Assembly: GCA_025454405.1 (NCBI GenBank)
Contig: JALOON010000064.1
Span: 1 to 56,750 of the forward strand
Direction: 5' to 3'
Source: Oscillatoriaceae cyanobacterium Prado104
Lineage (GTDB): Bacteria; Cyanobacteriota; Cyanobacteriia; Cyanobacteriales; Microcoleaceae
DNA length: 56,750 nucleotides
Shown: positions 8,396 to 17,522 of the stretch, piece after piece
Layout of the letters: each line of letters begins with the position of its first letter
Position numbering within the stretch: position 1 is the stretch's first letter
The notes under the pieces: generated by a model
Database searches by the model: none
What the model was told of the DNA's origin: nothing
Seen by the model: the letters and a program-made list of their open reading frames with translations, nothing else
Made by a program: the position numbers and the translations under genes

Positions 8396-8814
8396 ATTCG
8401 GTAGAGTTGGGGGTTGAAAACGCCGATTGTCAAACGCAGTCACAATCTGTACGCAAATCCACAGGCCCGCCGGGGGTTACAAACCCCCGTCTCATAGCGA
8501 AAGTCCTCCTCAGAAAACCGAGGGGGAGAGGGGAAGAGGGGGGGAGGGGGAGAAAGGGTTTCTGTGATTCATAACGGGTGTTCCGCGCCGTGGGATGCTC
8601 TCAAAGAGGACTGAAAAATACATTTTTTACAAGCTGGTAGGGTGCGCAGTGCGCACCTTACTAAAGTCAGCGATTTAAGCGCGCATTTCGATCTCGCAAT
8701 TCCGATCGTTGTCGCTCAAAATGCAGTCCACTAAATCGATCGCCCTGCTTCTCCCTAATTTTGAAACGCCAACTAAGTTGCTAATTCTACTTTTTTGCAG
8801 GTTAAAATTAGCAG
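8396..8814. other. Gap with hairpin, purine tract and palindrome
   Basis: After argZ there is a hairpin CGGGGGTTACAAACCCCCG near 8473-8492 without a strong T-run, possibly the argZ transcript end. Next is a GGGGGAGAGGGG-type purine tract (8520-8560). A GGTGCGCAGTGCGCACC palindrome lies at 8641-8657. I see no coding frame. Confidence 0.5.
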
Positions 8815-9315
8815 TCATCGCTGTTGTATCCGCTGAAGTTCTTGCTGAACATTTTTGAGGCGAGACATCATGTATTCAAAGCTTGCCCTATCTCCTTGAG
8901 CATTATAAAGGTTGGCTGCTGTTTGCCAGTCGTTTATTGTTGCTCTAATATCTTTTAAATAAAGACGAACAGTACCCCGAATGCGGTAAGCATCAGCATA
9001 ATTCGGTCGAATGCGGATGGCACTATTGCAGTCTACAAGTGCAGCAACATAGTCATCGATCGCCAGTTTTGCCAAACATCGGCTTTGGTGTGCTTCAGCA
9101 AAATTAGGATTGAGTTTGATAGCTTGGGTGTAGGCTTCAATTGCTGCCTTATAGTCTTTCTTTCCCAAGAAATCTTCACCTATTCGATAAAAATCTATGG
9201 AACTAGCTTGAGATACCATAACGAGGGGAGCATTGCTAGAGGCTGGTTTAGGGATTATACCCATTGTCAGCGGAATTGATGCAATGGTAATAGCTTGGTA
9301 CAGAAAATTTATCAT
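8815..9315 (-). CDS. TPR-repeat protein with N-terminal secretion signal
   Basis: 166 residues. The first ~20 (MINFLYQAITIASIPLTMGI) form a hydrophobic stretch that looks like a signal peptide or anchor, so the protein probably acts in the periplasm or at the membrane. Residues ~40-150 hold about three tetratricopeptide repeats, for example YKAAIEAYTQAIKLNPNFAEAHQS, YVAALVDCNSAIRIRPNYADAY and a looser DIRATINDWQTAANLYNAQG. TPR units bind other proteins, so this is probably an assembly or scaffold factor with an unknown partner. It is transcribed alone. Confidence 0.85.
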   Translation of the reverse strand: MINFLYQAITIASIPLTMGIIPKPASSNAPLVMVSQASSIDFYRIGEDFLGKKDYKAAIEAYTQAIKLNPNFAEAHQSRCLAKLAIDDYVAALVDCNSAIRIRPNYADAYRIRGTVRLYLKDIRATINDWQTAANLYNAQGDRASFEYMMSRLKNVQQELQRIQQR

Positions 9316-9951
9316 TAATTAAATTGATTGGTGTATGCAAGTATATTGCTCGTCTTTTTAAGCTTTTGCCCCTTTTATTTGGGGCGTATTATGAAATAAA
9401 AAAATAAATTTTACCTACCGTTAGTCGCTAGAGTCCCAGTCCTCAATTTTAACTTCCAGTCCGCTCGTAAAACTTACTCCTAACCAACTTTTAAGATTAG
9501 CGCGGCGGTTTTTCTAGATCGCGTGGCTCCGATCGACCATAATAGTCAAAAAATGAGTGTAGAAGAAGCTCGCGCGATCTCTTGGCAAATCTGCGAACAA
9601 CAAGGATGACCTTTTTTTTGACCCCATCCCCGTCGATTCAGACAAATGGTAATTATGCCAAATCCGGCTTGTTTGCCCCTTGATAAGAGCGATCGAGCCG
9701 GGGTTCGATCGCCAGTTATATTAATGACCAACTCGCAATTCATTAGTCCGCCAACCCTCACAACTGTTCGATAAATGTGATGCTCAATACAAAGGCGAGC
9801 GATTTTTCTGCTGGCGATACACACAATCGTTGACCCTTGTCAAGGTAATAATCACTCCTAAAGTAAAAAATTTTTCTGCCCCATCGAGGGGTCAATAAGC
9901 CGGATTAGGTATCTGGCTTCTTGTCTTTACAAAAACTTCAATAATCTGCGG

Positions 9952-9981
9952 TTGACAAACATCTGTATTCCTAATTAATAT
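9952..9981 (+). promoter_or_regulatory. Possible sigma-70 promoter
   Basis: TTGACA at 9952-9957 is a perfect -35 box. TAATAT at 9976-9981 (4 of 6 matches to TATAAT) follows after 18 bases. It points at the short frame at 10004 and, 430 bp further on, at the sigma-factor gene. Confidence 0.4.
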
Positions 9982-10003
9982 ACGTGTATCTACGTACAGG
10001 TGC

Positions 10004-10135
10004 ATGAGGTTAGCTGATGTTCAAAAAGCTGCGAACCAGCTAGCTCTCGACCAGAGGTGCATCAGGCCTGCAAACAATTGCATGGCAGTTGCAAATTTCA
10101 ACAGCTATGCAGACCTGAATTTAGTGCGGACTTAG
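10004..10135 (+). CDS. Possible 43-residue leader peptide or small protein
   Basis: An ATG 22 bases after the candidate -10 box opens a 43-codon frame that begins MRLADVQKAANQLALDQRCI. Residue composition is plausible for a small soluble protein. The ribosome site is weak (ACAGG, 3 bases from ATG). No family is recognised, and the frame may be accidental. Confidence 0.25.
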   Translation: MRLADVQKAANQLALDQRCIRPANNCMAVANFNSYADLNLVRT

Positions 10136-10414
10136 TGCTTCAACCATCAGGATTTCCCACACTTTCAAACTAGCAAGCTTTTGCTCTAGCAGCAGTTTGC
10201 TAATTCAGAATTTTCTGTAGTTTTACAGTTGCCAGATTTTGTCGTGCCAGCAGTTTTATGTTTGCCAAAAGCAAGCGTTTTTGGCCTATTAATTTGTGCT
10301 GCTTTCCTTGCAGGAACGGTGAATTCAACGCGGGTGCGATCGAACAATAAATAACATCAAACAGGGGAGTTATAACAGTCTAGCGATCTCCACAGATCTC
10401 TGTGACTAATCATC

Positions 10415-11557
10415 ATGAAAATAAGTTCTGAAATACCCAGCGTGTCATTCCAATGTTCGCAACTTGAAGATGTCGGGGCGAATTTTTGGCCGCTATGGCA
10501 GCAACATCAAGACTATCTTTACCGCTGCTGTTGCAAGTGGATGGGCAACCCAACCGATGCCGAAGATGCCCTGAGTCGGGCAATGCTCAAAGCTTGGGAG
10601 AAAGTAAGAGATTGTACGGTTGTTATCAAAAACTTTAAGGCTTGGTTGACCAAACTGACCTATAACCTGTGCGCCGACATCCATCGAGAGAACGACAGGA
10701 GTGCAGTAGCAGTTGACAGTTTAGACACTATTGCTACCGACAACGCAACCGAATTAATTAGCCAACAAGAAACACCTATTATCTCAGCTACGAACCGAGA
10801 AGTCGAATTGTTTTTTCGGGAGGCAATAGATGAGTTGCCGGGTAGATTGCGCGAGACTTTTCTGCTCTATTTTGAATCAGAGCTATCTTATCAAGAAATT
10901 GCCGAACAGCTTGGTATATTGTACGATAATGTCCGCAAGCGCATTTCCCAGGCGCGATCGATTTTGCGCCAGCGGTTCAATGAAAATTTTGGGGAAGATG
11001 CAACTGATTCTGGTTTGTCTGAACCTAAGTCGAGGGTTTCTCGCCGCCATGCAAAACCAAAGCAGTCGCAGCAAACCGATCGAGATGAACCCGTTGCGGG
11101 CGATATCGCATTATCTGGAAAATTAGAACCAGCACAAATTTTTGGTGGTGGGGAATTACCAGAAGCAGCACTGTCTGCGATCCAGGTTGAGCCTGTTTTG
11201 CTGGACGATCTATCTGATGAAAAGTCAGAGGAAATAGAGATTGTTGTTGGCAGAGAACCCCAATCGCCTGCGCTGTCTGTACCGCACAAAGAAACGCTGG
11301 AACTAAAGGAAAGGATGAATGTCGAGAAACCGACTTTCTTGAGCTGTAGCAGCGAAATCTTGGATTTTCTATCATCTTCTCAACGGATGATTCTGCTGGA
11401 GGCGATCGCTTCGCGAAGCACTTTGAAGCAATTGCTAATCGGGGTTTTTCTAGCTCGGCGCAGCGACTTTTCGACACCCCCCATGCCAGAAACCAAGTTG
11501 ATAAGATTGCTAACACAAAAGGCGAGCAGTGCGCATCAAAAGATAGATTCAAGCTAA
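10415..11557 (+). CDS. Sigma-70 family RNA polymerase sigma factor (ECF-like) with long C-terminal extension
   Basis: 380 residues. Region 2 lies at about 25-95 (HQDYLYRCCCKWMGNPTDAEDALSRAMLKAWEK, then FKAWLTKLTYNLCADIHREN), for binding core polymerase and the -10 element. Region 4 at about 140-195 holds ELPGRLRETFLLYFESELSY and the helix-turn-helix IAEQLGILYDNVRKRISQAR for the -35 element. Sigma region 3 is absent, as in group 4 factors. The last ~180 residues are charged and low in hydrophobics, without a known domain, and could hold a regulatory or anti-sigma-like segment. No anti-sigma gene lies beside it. The ATG at 10415 has a modest upstream GGGGAG. Confidence 0.85.
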   Translation: MKISSEIPSVSFQCSQLEDVGANFWPLWQQHQDYLYRCCCKWMGNPTDAEDALSRAMLKAWEKVRDCTVVIKNFKAWLTKLTYNLCADIHRENDRSAVAVDSLDTIATDNATELISQQETPIISATNREVELFFREAIDELPGRLRETFLLYFESELSYQEIAEQLGILYDNVRKRISQARSILRQRFNENFGEDATDSGLSEPKSRVSRRHAKPKQSQQTDRDEPVAGDIALSGKLEPAQIFGGGELPEAALSAIQVEPVLLDDLSDEKSEEIEIVVGREPQSPALSVPHKETLELKERMNVEKPTFLSCSSEILDFLSSSQRMILLEAIASRSTLKQLLIGVFLARRSDFSTPPMPETKLIRLLTQKASSAHQKIDSS

Positions 11558-12277
11558 CTTCTGGCAATACATTTTTATCCGATAATTCTGTGGGAATATT
11601 TCGCCCTCCCAGGTTTCGTGCTGGGCGGTAAATGTTCGCTTGCTGCTATTGGGGGTCGATCGACCGTCCCGATTGCACCCGTGCGTCTAGATATTCCTAC
11701 ACGGTCTCGCGCAGCATTTCTCTGTTGTCTGTTGCTGACCTTAATTTGCCGACAACAATAGGTAAAATTAAGGAAATTCTCTGGCGTTATTCGGTGCTAA
11801 ATAGTTCTTAGATTTCCCTACAAATCCCAGCAGCATCTAGGAAGCGATCGCCACCATTGAGCAGCTTATACAATCCGGATCTTCAATCCCGTTTATCGAT
11901 CGCGAAAGATGTTGATGGGGATACATTGGCAATCGATTTATCGGAGCTATTGAACCAGGACTTTGCATGAATGCAGGCGAGTGTTAATTCTAGTCGATCG
12001 GTCTGTGGCAGCGATTTTTATAAATATGTGCGGTGAATAATTCACAATTTTACTTCTGCAAGCGTCTCATAAATAGATGCTAATAGGAAAGAATGCAGAG
12101 ATCGAAGTTTTCTCTACCTGCAACTCTTCTTATGGGGAGTGAACTTTGTGAGTGGCATTTTACCGATCGGCTGACCAAATTATCGTCGGCAAATGCGATT
12201 TCTATAATCTAGGCATTTAATCCAGCACAAAGATGTGAAAACGCAAGATATGTTAGGAAATGCGGGAGGATAAATCC
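11558..12277. other. Gap with a coding-like remnant
   Basis: 720 bp without a full gene. A stop-to-stop frame at 11812-11970 (plus) has no ATG but ends in a coding-like run, KDVDGDTLAIDLSELLNQDF, so it may be the 3' end of a lost gene. The last 100 bp lead into the glycosyltransferase with a strong ribosome site GGGAGG. Confidence 0.35.
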
Positions 12278-13528
12278 ATGTCTAAGTCACTTCGAGTTTT
12301 GTATGCAGCAGGACCGGGAAATGTAATAGGAAGCTATAGTTATTGGCGTAAAGGAGAAGACGACCCATCACAAGTTGCAATTACTTATTCCAGTCAATTC
12401 TATGATGCGTGTCGCGACTTGGATGCAGAAGGCTACATCATCTCCTCCTGCAAGGATAAAAAATTATTGCGCGAGGGTAAACTTACCCTGGAACATCGCC
12501 CCAATCCCTTACAGAATGCGTCTGGTTTGTTATATCACCTAGGTCAAGTATGGTACGGGTTAGGGTTGATTGCGACTGCGATCGCGTGGCGGGCTGATTT
12601 TGCGATCGTCGCCGATGGCACCACCCACTGGTTTGTCTTGTCGATACTTTCTTTCCTGGGCGTGCAAGCCGTCCCTTCACTACACTGTACCCTTTGGCGC
12701 AAATTTGGTCCGCAGCGCAAGATCGATAAATTACTTTCAAAACTGAACCGCATTTTCTTTGCAAAAAGCTGTACTGCCATCATGGTAATTTCCCATGATG
12801 TTGCCAAGCAATTGGCGAGTCTGACAGAGGATCAAACCAAACCCATCGTGCAGTTCAAGCCCACTTACCGCCGCGCGGAGTTTGCATCAGTAAAGCAACC
12901 AGATACCGAACATTCCCCATTTCGGGTACTATTCGTCGGCCGGGTTGAAGAAAATAAAGGCGTTTTCGATATTCTGGAAATTGCTAAACGCTTTGCTGCA
13001 CTTGGCAGAAAAAATATTACCTTTGATATTTGCGGCAATGGTTCGGCGCTAGAGGCTTTGCGTCAGGAAGTAAAGCTTGCTGGTGTTGAATCTGCCTTTA
13101 CATTTCACGGTTACTGCAACAAAGTAAAAATGCGCGAGATGTTCTCTCAAGCCCATGCCGTCATCGTACCGACAAAGACGGATTTTGTAGAAGGATTCAA
13201 CAAAGTTATAGCAGAAGGTGTTCTATCGGGTCGTCCCGTGATTACCTCAGCAGTGTGCCCCGCTGTTTCCCACCAGCAGGGTATGCTGGTGGAAGTTCCA
13301 CCCGATGATGTTACCGCCTACGGTGACGCCATACTCAAGTTGTGCGACGATCGCGAATTCTACGAGCAAAAACGACAATACCCGCAACAATCGATCGATA
13401 GATTTTATGACGTTTCAAACGGCTGGGGTGGTGCGCTAAAATCCATTTTAGTATCACAGAAGACAAATGTATATTCCGAAAACAATTTAGACGGGATTTC
13501 CCCCACTGCTGGAGTGCATCTCGTCTAA
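12278..13528 (+). CDS. GT4-type glycosyltransferase
   Basis: A 416-residue, GT-B fold glycosyltransferase that would move a sugar from a nucleotide donor to a lipid, glycan or small acceptor in the cytosol. The donor-binding half has FRVLFVGRVEENKGVFDILE, FDICGNGSALEALRQEV, FHGYCNKVKMREMFSQAHAV and the E-x7-E region TKTDFVEGFNKVIAEGVLSG, all typical of family GT4. The N-terminal half (VLYAAGPGNVIGSYSYW) is family-variable and gives acceptor choice. The ATG at 12278 is preceded by GGGAGG at good spacing; an ATG 18 bases upstream would overlap this site. It stands alone, so its product is unknown. Confidence 0.85.
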   Translation: MSKSLRVLYAAGPGNVIGSYSYWRKGEDDPSQVAITYSSQFYDACRDLDAEGYIISSCKDKKLLREGKLTLEHRPNPLQNASGLLYHLGQVWYGLGLIATAIAWRADFAIVADGTTHWFVLSILSFLGVQAVPSLHCTLWRKFGPQRKIDKLLSKLNRIFFAKSCTAIMVISHDVAKQLASLTEDQTKPIVQFKPTYRRAEFASVKQPDTEHSPFRVLFVGRVEENKGVFDILEIAKRFAALGRKNITFDICGNGSALEALRQEVKLAGVESAFTFHGYCNKVKMREMFSQAHAVIVPTKTDFVEGFNKVIAEGVLSGRPVITSAVCPAVSHQQGMLVEVPPDDVTAYGDAILKLCDDREFYEQKRQYPQQSIDRFYDVSNGWGGALKSILVSQKTNVYSENNLDGISPTAGVHLV

Positions 13529-13867
13529 ATTTTACACGCTGCTAAGGAATTTTATAGTTGAGTTTCTCGGCTGAAAGTTAAAGCCTCAACTGTAAAATTA
13601 ACTGCTTGTGGATAACGAGATAACTTTTTGTTGTCGGATGAAACTGACCGTAATTGACATTATTCCCACCCTACTTCGTTGAGGGTGGGTATTTCAATTG
13701 ATAAATTAATACATTCCGCTCGATTTTGCGGGTAGGGATGCGGTACAGTTGTTTCCTGCATTGAAGTTTCGATCGCGCGATCGACTCAAACAACATAGTC
13801 ACACACAAAATACTCAAACAAAAGGGCCGAGAATTTACCCTCGACCCTTTGCTAAGTATTAGTTTAA
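13529..13867. other. Gap with hairpin CCCACCCT-ACTTCGTTG-AGGGTGGG
   Basis: A perfect 8-bp stem with a 9-base loop at about 13668-13692 may end the glycosyltransferase transcript. A second structure, GTCGAGGGTAAATTCTCGGC-like on the minus strand near 13828-13850, lies just past the tmRNA 3' end and may be its terminator. No coding frame is seen. Confidence 0.45.
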
Positions 13868-14262
13868 TGGAACTGGGCAGAATCGAACTGCCGTCCAAAG
13901 CGGGTATTGACCTTCCGATCGTTCACAGGTTTATCCCCTCTGATCCTCGGGGCGGGAACCATCTTTATCCTAGATGGGAGGATTCTCTGGTGATTGCTTT
14001 CCTAGCTAGCCGACCAGAGGCGTCTCGCTAGGGCATCCGTTGGGGGTTATCTGCTACCGTTAACGGAGTCGGGTTGCAGACGCTCAAACTGGGCTAGGTG
14101 AGTAGTTTTTAGGCTACAGCAGCAACAGTTTTTACACGAGCGAAAGGAACAATGTTGTTCGCATTTACTTTTTTTTTGAGCCCGGTATTTCCGAGAGAAG
14201 ACTCACTCTCGACCTGCATCACGGAGCAGCTTTCGCCACCCTGTCGAAACCATTACAGTCCC
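13868..14262 (-). ncRNA. ssrA: tmRNA (transfer-messenger RNA)
   Basis: Rescues ribosomes stalled on broken mRNA by adding a degradation tag. On the minus strand the 5' end GGGACTGTAATGGTTTCGAC and the 3' end GTTCGATTCTGCCCAGTTCC pair as a tRNA-Ala-like acceptor (GGGACTG/CAGTTCC with one G-U pair). The tag reading frame starts with resume codon GCG at 14162 and ends TAA at 14109, coding ANNIVPFARVKTVAAVA. This matches the cyanobacterial ANNIVPFAR-type tag. A one-piece gene of 395 nt; CCA is not encoded. Confidence 0.95.
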
Positions 14263-14340
14263 TTGCGAGTGTTCCTCCATCATAAACCAGATTTTTTGTC
14301 AAGTCAAGTCGATTTTGGATTTTAGATTTTCGATTTTGGA

Positions 14341-14400
14341 TTGGGGATGGGGCATGGGGGATGGGGCATGGGGGATGGGGCATGGGGGATTGGGGATTGG
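14341..14400. repeat. GGGGATGGGGCATG period-14 array
   Basis: Three to four units of GGGGATGGGGCATG-like sequence, effectively alternating heptads GGGGATG and GGGCATG. Preceded by ATTTTGGATTTTAGATTTTC-type AT repeats. Confidence 0.7.
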
Positions 14401-14433
14401 GATCGCAGCCTCGGACTTGCGCATCAATACCAA

Positions 14434-14499
14434 AGAAACCGGGTTTTTCATCGATATTCAAGGCTAAGAGTCGATTTTTTCGCAAAAAACCCGGTTTCT
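14434..14499. repeat. AGAAACCGGGTTTTT element, copy 2
   Basis: 66 bp with inverted ends. The interior shares ATTCAAG and TTTTTTCGCA with copy 3 at 54016-54081. It lies 19 bp past the stop codon of the kinase gene, in position to act as its terminator. Confidence 0.75.
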
Positions 14500-14518
14500 G
14501 CCTCCGCAACAGTTAGGT

Positions 14519-16258
14519 TCAGTGCAAGTTTTCGTCCCAGACGCCAATGTAGATTCGATCGCGTTCGTTTCGTTCGATCGTCCCTTCGAGAGTACCTTTC
14601 CTAAAGGTAAACCGATCGGTCCGGCGCTGCTGCACGTCGCGAAAACCTTGCAAAATCTCCTCGTTAGCCCCGCCCAACATTCCATTTAAAGCGGTTTTCA
14701 CTACCAAATCGTCTACCGATTGCGCGAAGGAACCCTCTGTTTGCACCAACTCGTCGGTATCGCGATCGTATATGTAGCCGAGAGTAATTCGATCGGGCTG
14801 CAAGTCGTAAATTGCCGTGCGAGTATTCGGCCAATAACCTCGGGCTTGAGTTTTTGTGGGTTCGCCCAATTGCGCGACAATCTGGCTTTCCGGCGTTCCC
14901 ACCGCAAACCCAGGTACTGCTGGTATTTGCCCGCCATCAGCGGCAGGTTGTTCGCGATTGGGTGCGGGCGATCGATCGGGTTCGATGGGTTCCTCAACGG
15001 GCCTTTCCTCTGGTGCGGGCTCCGATCCTTGAGGTGAAGATGCTGGCGTTGGTGTTGGTGTTGGTGTTGGTGTCGGTATGGGAGTTTCTACCGCAGGCGG
15101 CGGAGTTTCTCTGGGAGTTTCTCTGGGAATTTCTTTGGGAATTTCTCGGGGACTGGGGACTGGTGTGGGGATTGGGGTCGATCGATCGCGCGTTTCGGTT
15201 TCGGCGGGAAGAGAAGGGCGATTTGTCCTTTCTGCTGTTTCCGGCGGTGATGGGCGGTTGAGTAAAATCCGCGCGCTCGCCACAAATCCCGCTACTAAAG
15301 CCGCGATCGCTACCAACCCCAAAATCAACCAAATTTTGTCGTTGCGCCTGTCAGGGGCGATCGCAGCAGGCGTAGTTTGCGAATTTGCAGGCGACTGCAG
15401 CCCGTGTCCCGGCATTACTGCCAGAGTCGGCCCGGTACTTTCCGACTGCGCGCCCGACAGCAGTATCAGCCACTCAGCGACGCTAGCGGGGCGATCTCTA
15501 GCTTCTACCGCCATCCCCCGCATCACAGCTTGACTGACAGTCGGGCTGACTTGCGGCTGCAAATCGCGGGGTGCCGGCAGCGGCTGGCTGGTGCGGAAAA
15601 CGGCAGGCACGGGTACTTGGGCTGTCAGCAAAGTGTAAAGCGTCGCCGCCAAACCGTAAACATCCGTTGCGGGCGTGTATCTTCCTTGGGGTAAATATTG
15701 TTCTGCGGGCGCGTAGCCGTCGGACACCATATTAGTATGAGTTTGCGTTGCACCAGGGGTAAATTCGCGGGCGATGCCGAAGTCAATCAGCACGACTTCC
15801 TGAGTGTTTTGGCGCAACAGAATGTTTTGCGGCTTGACATCTCGATGCAGCAAACCATTTTGATGAACTACTTGCAAAGCCGCCCCAATTTGACGGATGT
15901 AATGAATCGCCGTCGCCTCCGGCAGAGGGCGATTTGCACCTACAATATCTGCCAAATTTTGACCGGGAATGTAATCCATTACCATGTATGGTTGCCCGTC
16001 TTCGACAAAGAAATCGCTGACGCGGACGATATTCGGATGCACGCACAAAGCCAACCGCCTTGCTTCATCTTGAAACTTGCGATCGAACTCGGCAAAATTG
16101 GGATGCCGCCGCAGAGATTCATTGAGGGTTTTAATAACTACAGGCTGTCCTAAATAGCGGTGAGTTGCCCGGAAAGTAATTCCAAAGCCGCCTCTGCCTA
16201 ATTCTTGTTCTATGGTGTATTTGCCACCTTGTAAGCTTTTGCCGATTAGCGCATCCAT
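14519..16258 (-). CDS. Membrane-anchored serine/threonine protein kinase
   Basis: 579 residues. Residues 1-275 are a Hanks-type kinase: glycine loop GRGGFG (21-26), ATP lysine in VVIK (43), catalytic HRDVKPQN with Asp140, DFG at 159-161 and the activation segment SDGYAPAEQY. A Pro/Thr-rich linker follows. A transmembrane helix (IWLILGLVAIAALVAGFV) lies near residue 320, and a second Pro-rich linker leads to a C-terminal domain (IPAVPGFAVGTPESQIVAQL onward) seen in cyanobacterial kinases. That domain would sit outside the membrane and may sense a signal. The start is MDALIGKSLQGGKY (16258); upstream codons are not family-like. Confidence 0.93.
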   Translation of the reverse strand: MDALIGKSLQGGKYTIEQELGRGGFGITFRATHRYLGQPVVIKTLNESLRRHPNFAEFDRKFQDEARRLALCVHPNIVRVSDFFVEDGQPYMVMDYIPGQNLADIVGANRPLPEATAIHYIRQIGAALQVVHQNGLLHRDVKPQNILLRQNTQEVVLIDFGIAREFTPGATQTHTNMVSDGYAPAEQYLPQGRYTPATDVYGLAATLYTLLTAQVPVPAVFRTSQPLPAPRDLQPQVSPTVSQAVMRGMAVEARDRPASVAEWLILLSGAQSESTGPTLAVMPGHGLQSPANSQTTPAAIAPDRRNDKIWLILGLVAIAALVAGFVASARILLNRPSPPETAERTNRPSLPAETETRDRSTPIPTPVPSPREIPKEIPRETPRETPPPAVETPIPTPTPTPTPTPASSPQGSEPAPEERPVEEPIEPDRSPAPNREQPAADGGQIPAVPGFAVGTPESQIVAQLGEPTKTQARGYWPNTRTAIYDLQPDRITLGYIYDRDTDELVQTEGSFAQSVDDLVVKTALNGMLGGANEEILQGFRDVQQRRTDRFTFRKGTLEGTIERNERDRIYIGVWDENLH

Positions 16259-16370
16259 AGGTTTGGGCGATCGCGTACCACACAATATTGCTGATTATGG
16301 CACGTATGGTTAGCTAATTTACCAGTCTTAAGGGCGATCGACCCCTGTATTATTTAACCTGTTAGAAAAT

Positions 16371-16457
16371 CTACTCATAATGCGTCCACATTCGCAAAAT
16401 TTTTACCGTATTCTCTGACTCAATCACCTCGTACACCAGACGATGCTGAATAAGGAG
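16371..16457 (-). pseudogene. Remnant of a YoeB/RelE-type toxin gene (C-terminal end)
   Basis: On the minus strand, a frame ends in LLIQHRLVYEVIESENTVKI followed by LRMWTHYE and stop. HRLVYEV and the terminal ILxMWTHYE are hallmark C-terminal sequences of Txe/YoeB toxins. Upstream the frame is closed by a TAG, and no start or N-terminal half is present. The region 16259-16370 and 16458-16604 otherwise holds only AT-rich repeats such as AATCTAAAATCTAC. Confidence 0.75.
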
Positions 16458-16604
16458 GCGCAATTTCTACCGCTCCATAGCCAAAGACAACAGCGCAATG
16501 TTCTAGATTTTCTTGAAGGCGATCGAATTGTTCAATTCTACAATCTAAAATCTACAATCTAAAATCTACAATCTAAAATCGTTCGTTCTCACCTAGGAAT
16601 TCGA

Positions 16605-17330
16605 TTAAAAACAAGAGAGAATTCTTTGAATCACTCGATCGTTAAAATCTTTCGGAAAGCGATGTCTTTCCTGAGCGCGATCCAGAAAGAAAGTTTTGGG
16701 ATAATAGGCAAGAACCGCTTCCATCTGGCTAATCTCCTGTAATAAAGGCTCGATTCGATCGATTTTGTCAGCATGGCGATATTTGATTAAATTAGCAGCA
16801 TTTCTGAAATGTCGCCCTTCATCCTGCGTGACTAAATGTCCTACCCGAGCAAATCCTTTGCCATAATGTCGGTAGAATTCGGATATATCCCGATGATAAG
16901 ACCACACGGAACCCATTTCATCAAACATTAAACCGACGAGAATGGTGAATTCATTTTCAATCAAAAACGCGATCGGTTCCAATTCGTGCACCCGATTTTG
17001 GTTTTGTCGATCGATCGCATCTGTTGAGTGACCTGATATTATTTGATAAACTTTGCGCAGAGCGCGATAGTGTCGCAATTCGTCTTGCAGCCAAAGTTCG
17101 ATCGTCCTCATAAATTCTAACGAAAATTCGGAACTGCGAGATAAAAGATGTTCGTAAAGCGGCTGACTGTCTCCCTCAGAAAAAACATCTCGACTCAAAA
17201 GATCGATAAATCCGGCATGAATTGCGGGTGCAACTTCTGAAATTTTAAACTCATCTGGAATAAATTCATCTACGCTCCATTCGCTGCTGAGAATCGGAAC
17301 TCCCCGGACATCATGAGTTTGTAGTTTCAT
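16605..17330 (-). CDS. Ferritin-like (putative diiron) protein
   Basis: 241 residues, mainly helical. Two ExxH motifs are visible, in LWLQDELRHYRALRKVY and in VTQDEGRHFRNAANLI. Additional acidic residues come from LIENEFTILVGLMFDEMGSV. This spacing fits a four-helix ferritin-like fold that binds two metal ions, as in acyl-ACP desaturases or ribonucleotide reductase R2, so an oxygen-dependent oxidase or oxygenase role is likely. The substrate is unknown. The ATG at 17330 (MKLQTHDVRG) is chosen; the longer frame runs into repeats. The downstream side of a repeat separates it from the ATP-grasp gene by 192 bp on the same strand, suggesting a functional link. Confidence 0.7.
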   Translation of the reverse strand: MKLQTHDVRGVPILSSEWSVDEFIPDEFKISEVAPAIHAGFIDLLSRDVFSEGDSQPLYEHLLSRSSEFSLEFMRTIELWLQDELRHYRALRKVYQIISGHSTDAIDRQNQNRVHELEPIAFLIENEFTILVGLMFDEMGSVWSYHRDISEFYRHYGKGFARVGHLVTQDEGRHFRNAANLIKYRHADKIDRIEPLLQEISQMEAVLAYYPKTFFLDRAQERHRFPKDFNDRVIQRILSCF

Positions 17331-17395
17331 AATGAGTTGATAGTTGATAGTTGATAGTTGACAATTGATGTTGTTTCCGATGTAGATATCTGTAG

Positions 17396-17460
17396 GGGTG
17401 AAGCATTCGGGCGATAATCTCGGCAATAAATTTCAAAACTGATATCCGAATGCTTCACCC
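17396..17460. repeat. GGGTGAAGCATTCGG inverted repeat, copy 1
   Basis: 15-bp perfect arms GGGTGAAGCATTCGG (17396-17410) and CCGAATGCTTCACCC (17446-17460) with a 35-base loop. A related copy is at 39841-39915 and a decayed one near 39967-40052. It lies between the ferritin-like gene and the ATP-grasp gene. Confidence 0.8.
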
Positions 17461-17522
17461 TGCCCCCACGAATCAATTGTAGATACGGATTTACACGACT
17501 TTGTAGTTTAACTTAATTAAAA

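Larger units (their letters stand above)
9316..10414. other. Long gap (1.1 kb) between the TPR gene and the sigma factor
   Basis: Contains a hairpin GCCCC-TTTTATTT-GGGGC near 9370-9387, a very short open frame (9553-9609, plus strand, starting MSVEEARAISWQICEQQG) that may be the end or start of a lost gene, a possible promoter (9952-9981) and a 43-codon frame at 10004-10135. No large gene is present. The open frame on the minus strand at 9546-9824 has no family features. Confidence 0.4.

Noticed and set aside
9546..9824. 92-codon minus-strand frame
   Set aside because: No ribosome site or recognisable motif; composition not convincing.
13849..14031. 60-codon plus-strand frame starting MLSISLMELGRIELPSKAGI
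   Set aside because: It is the antisense of the tmRNA gene; such frames are often wrongly annotated as proteins.
14812..15533. Long plus-strand frames with repeated LVLVLV or EFLWEF
   Set aside because: Antisense to the Pro/Thr-rich linker of the Ser/Thr kinase.
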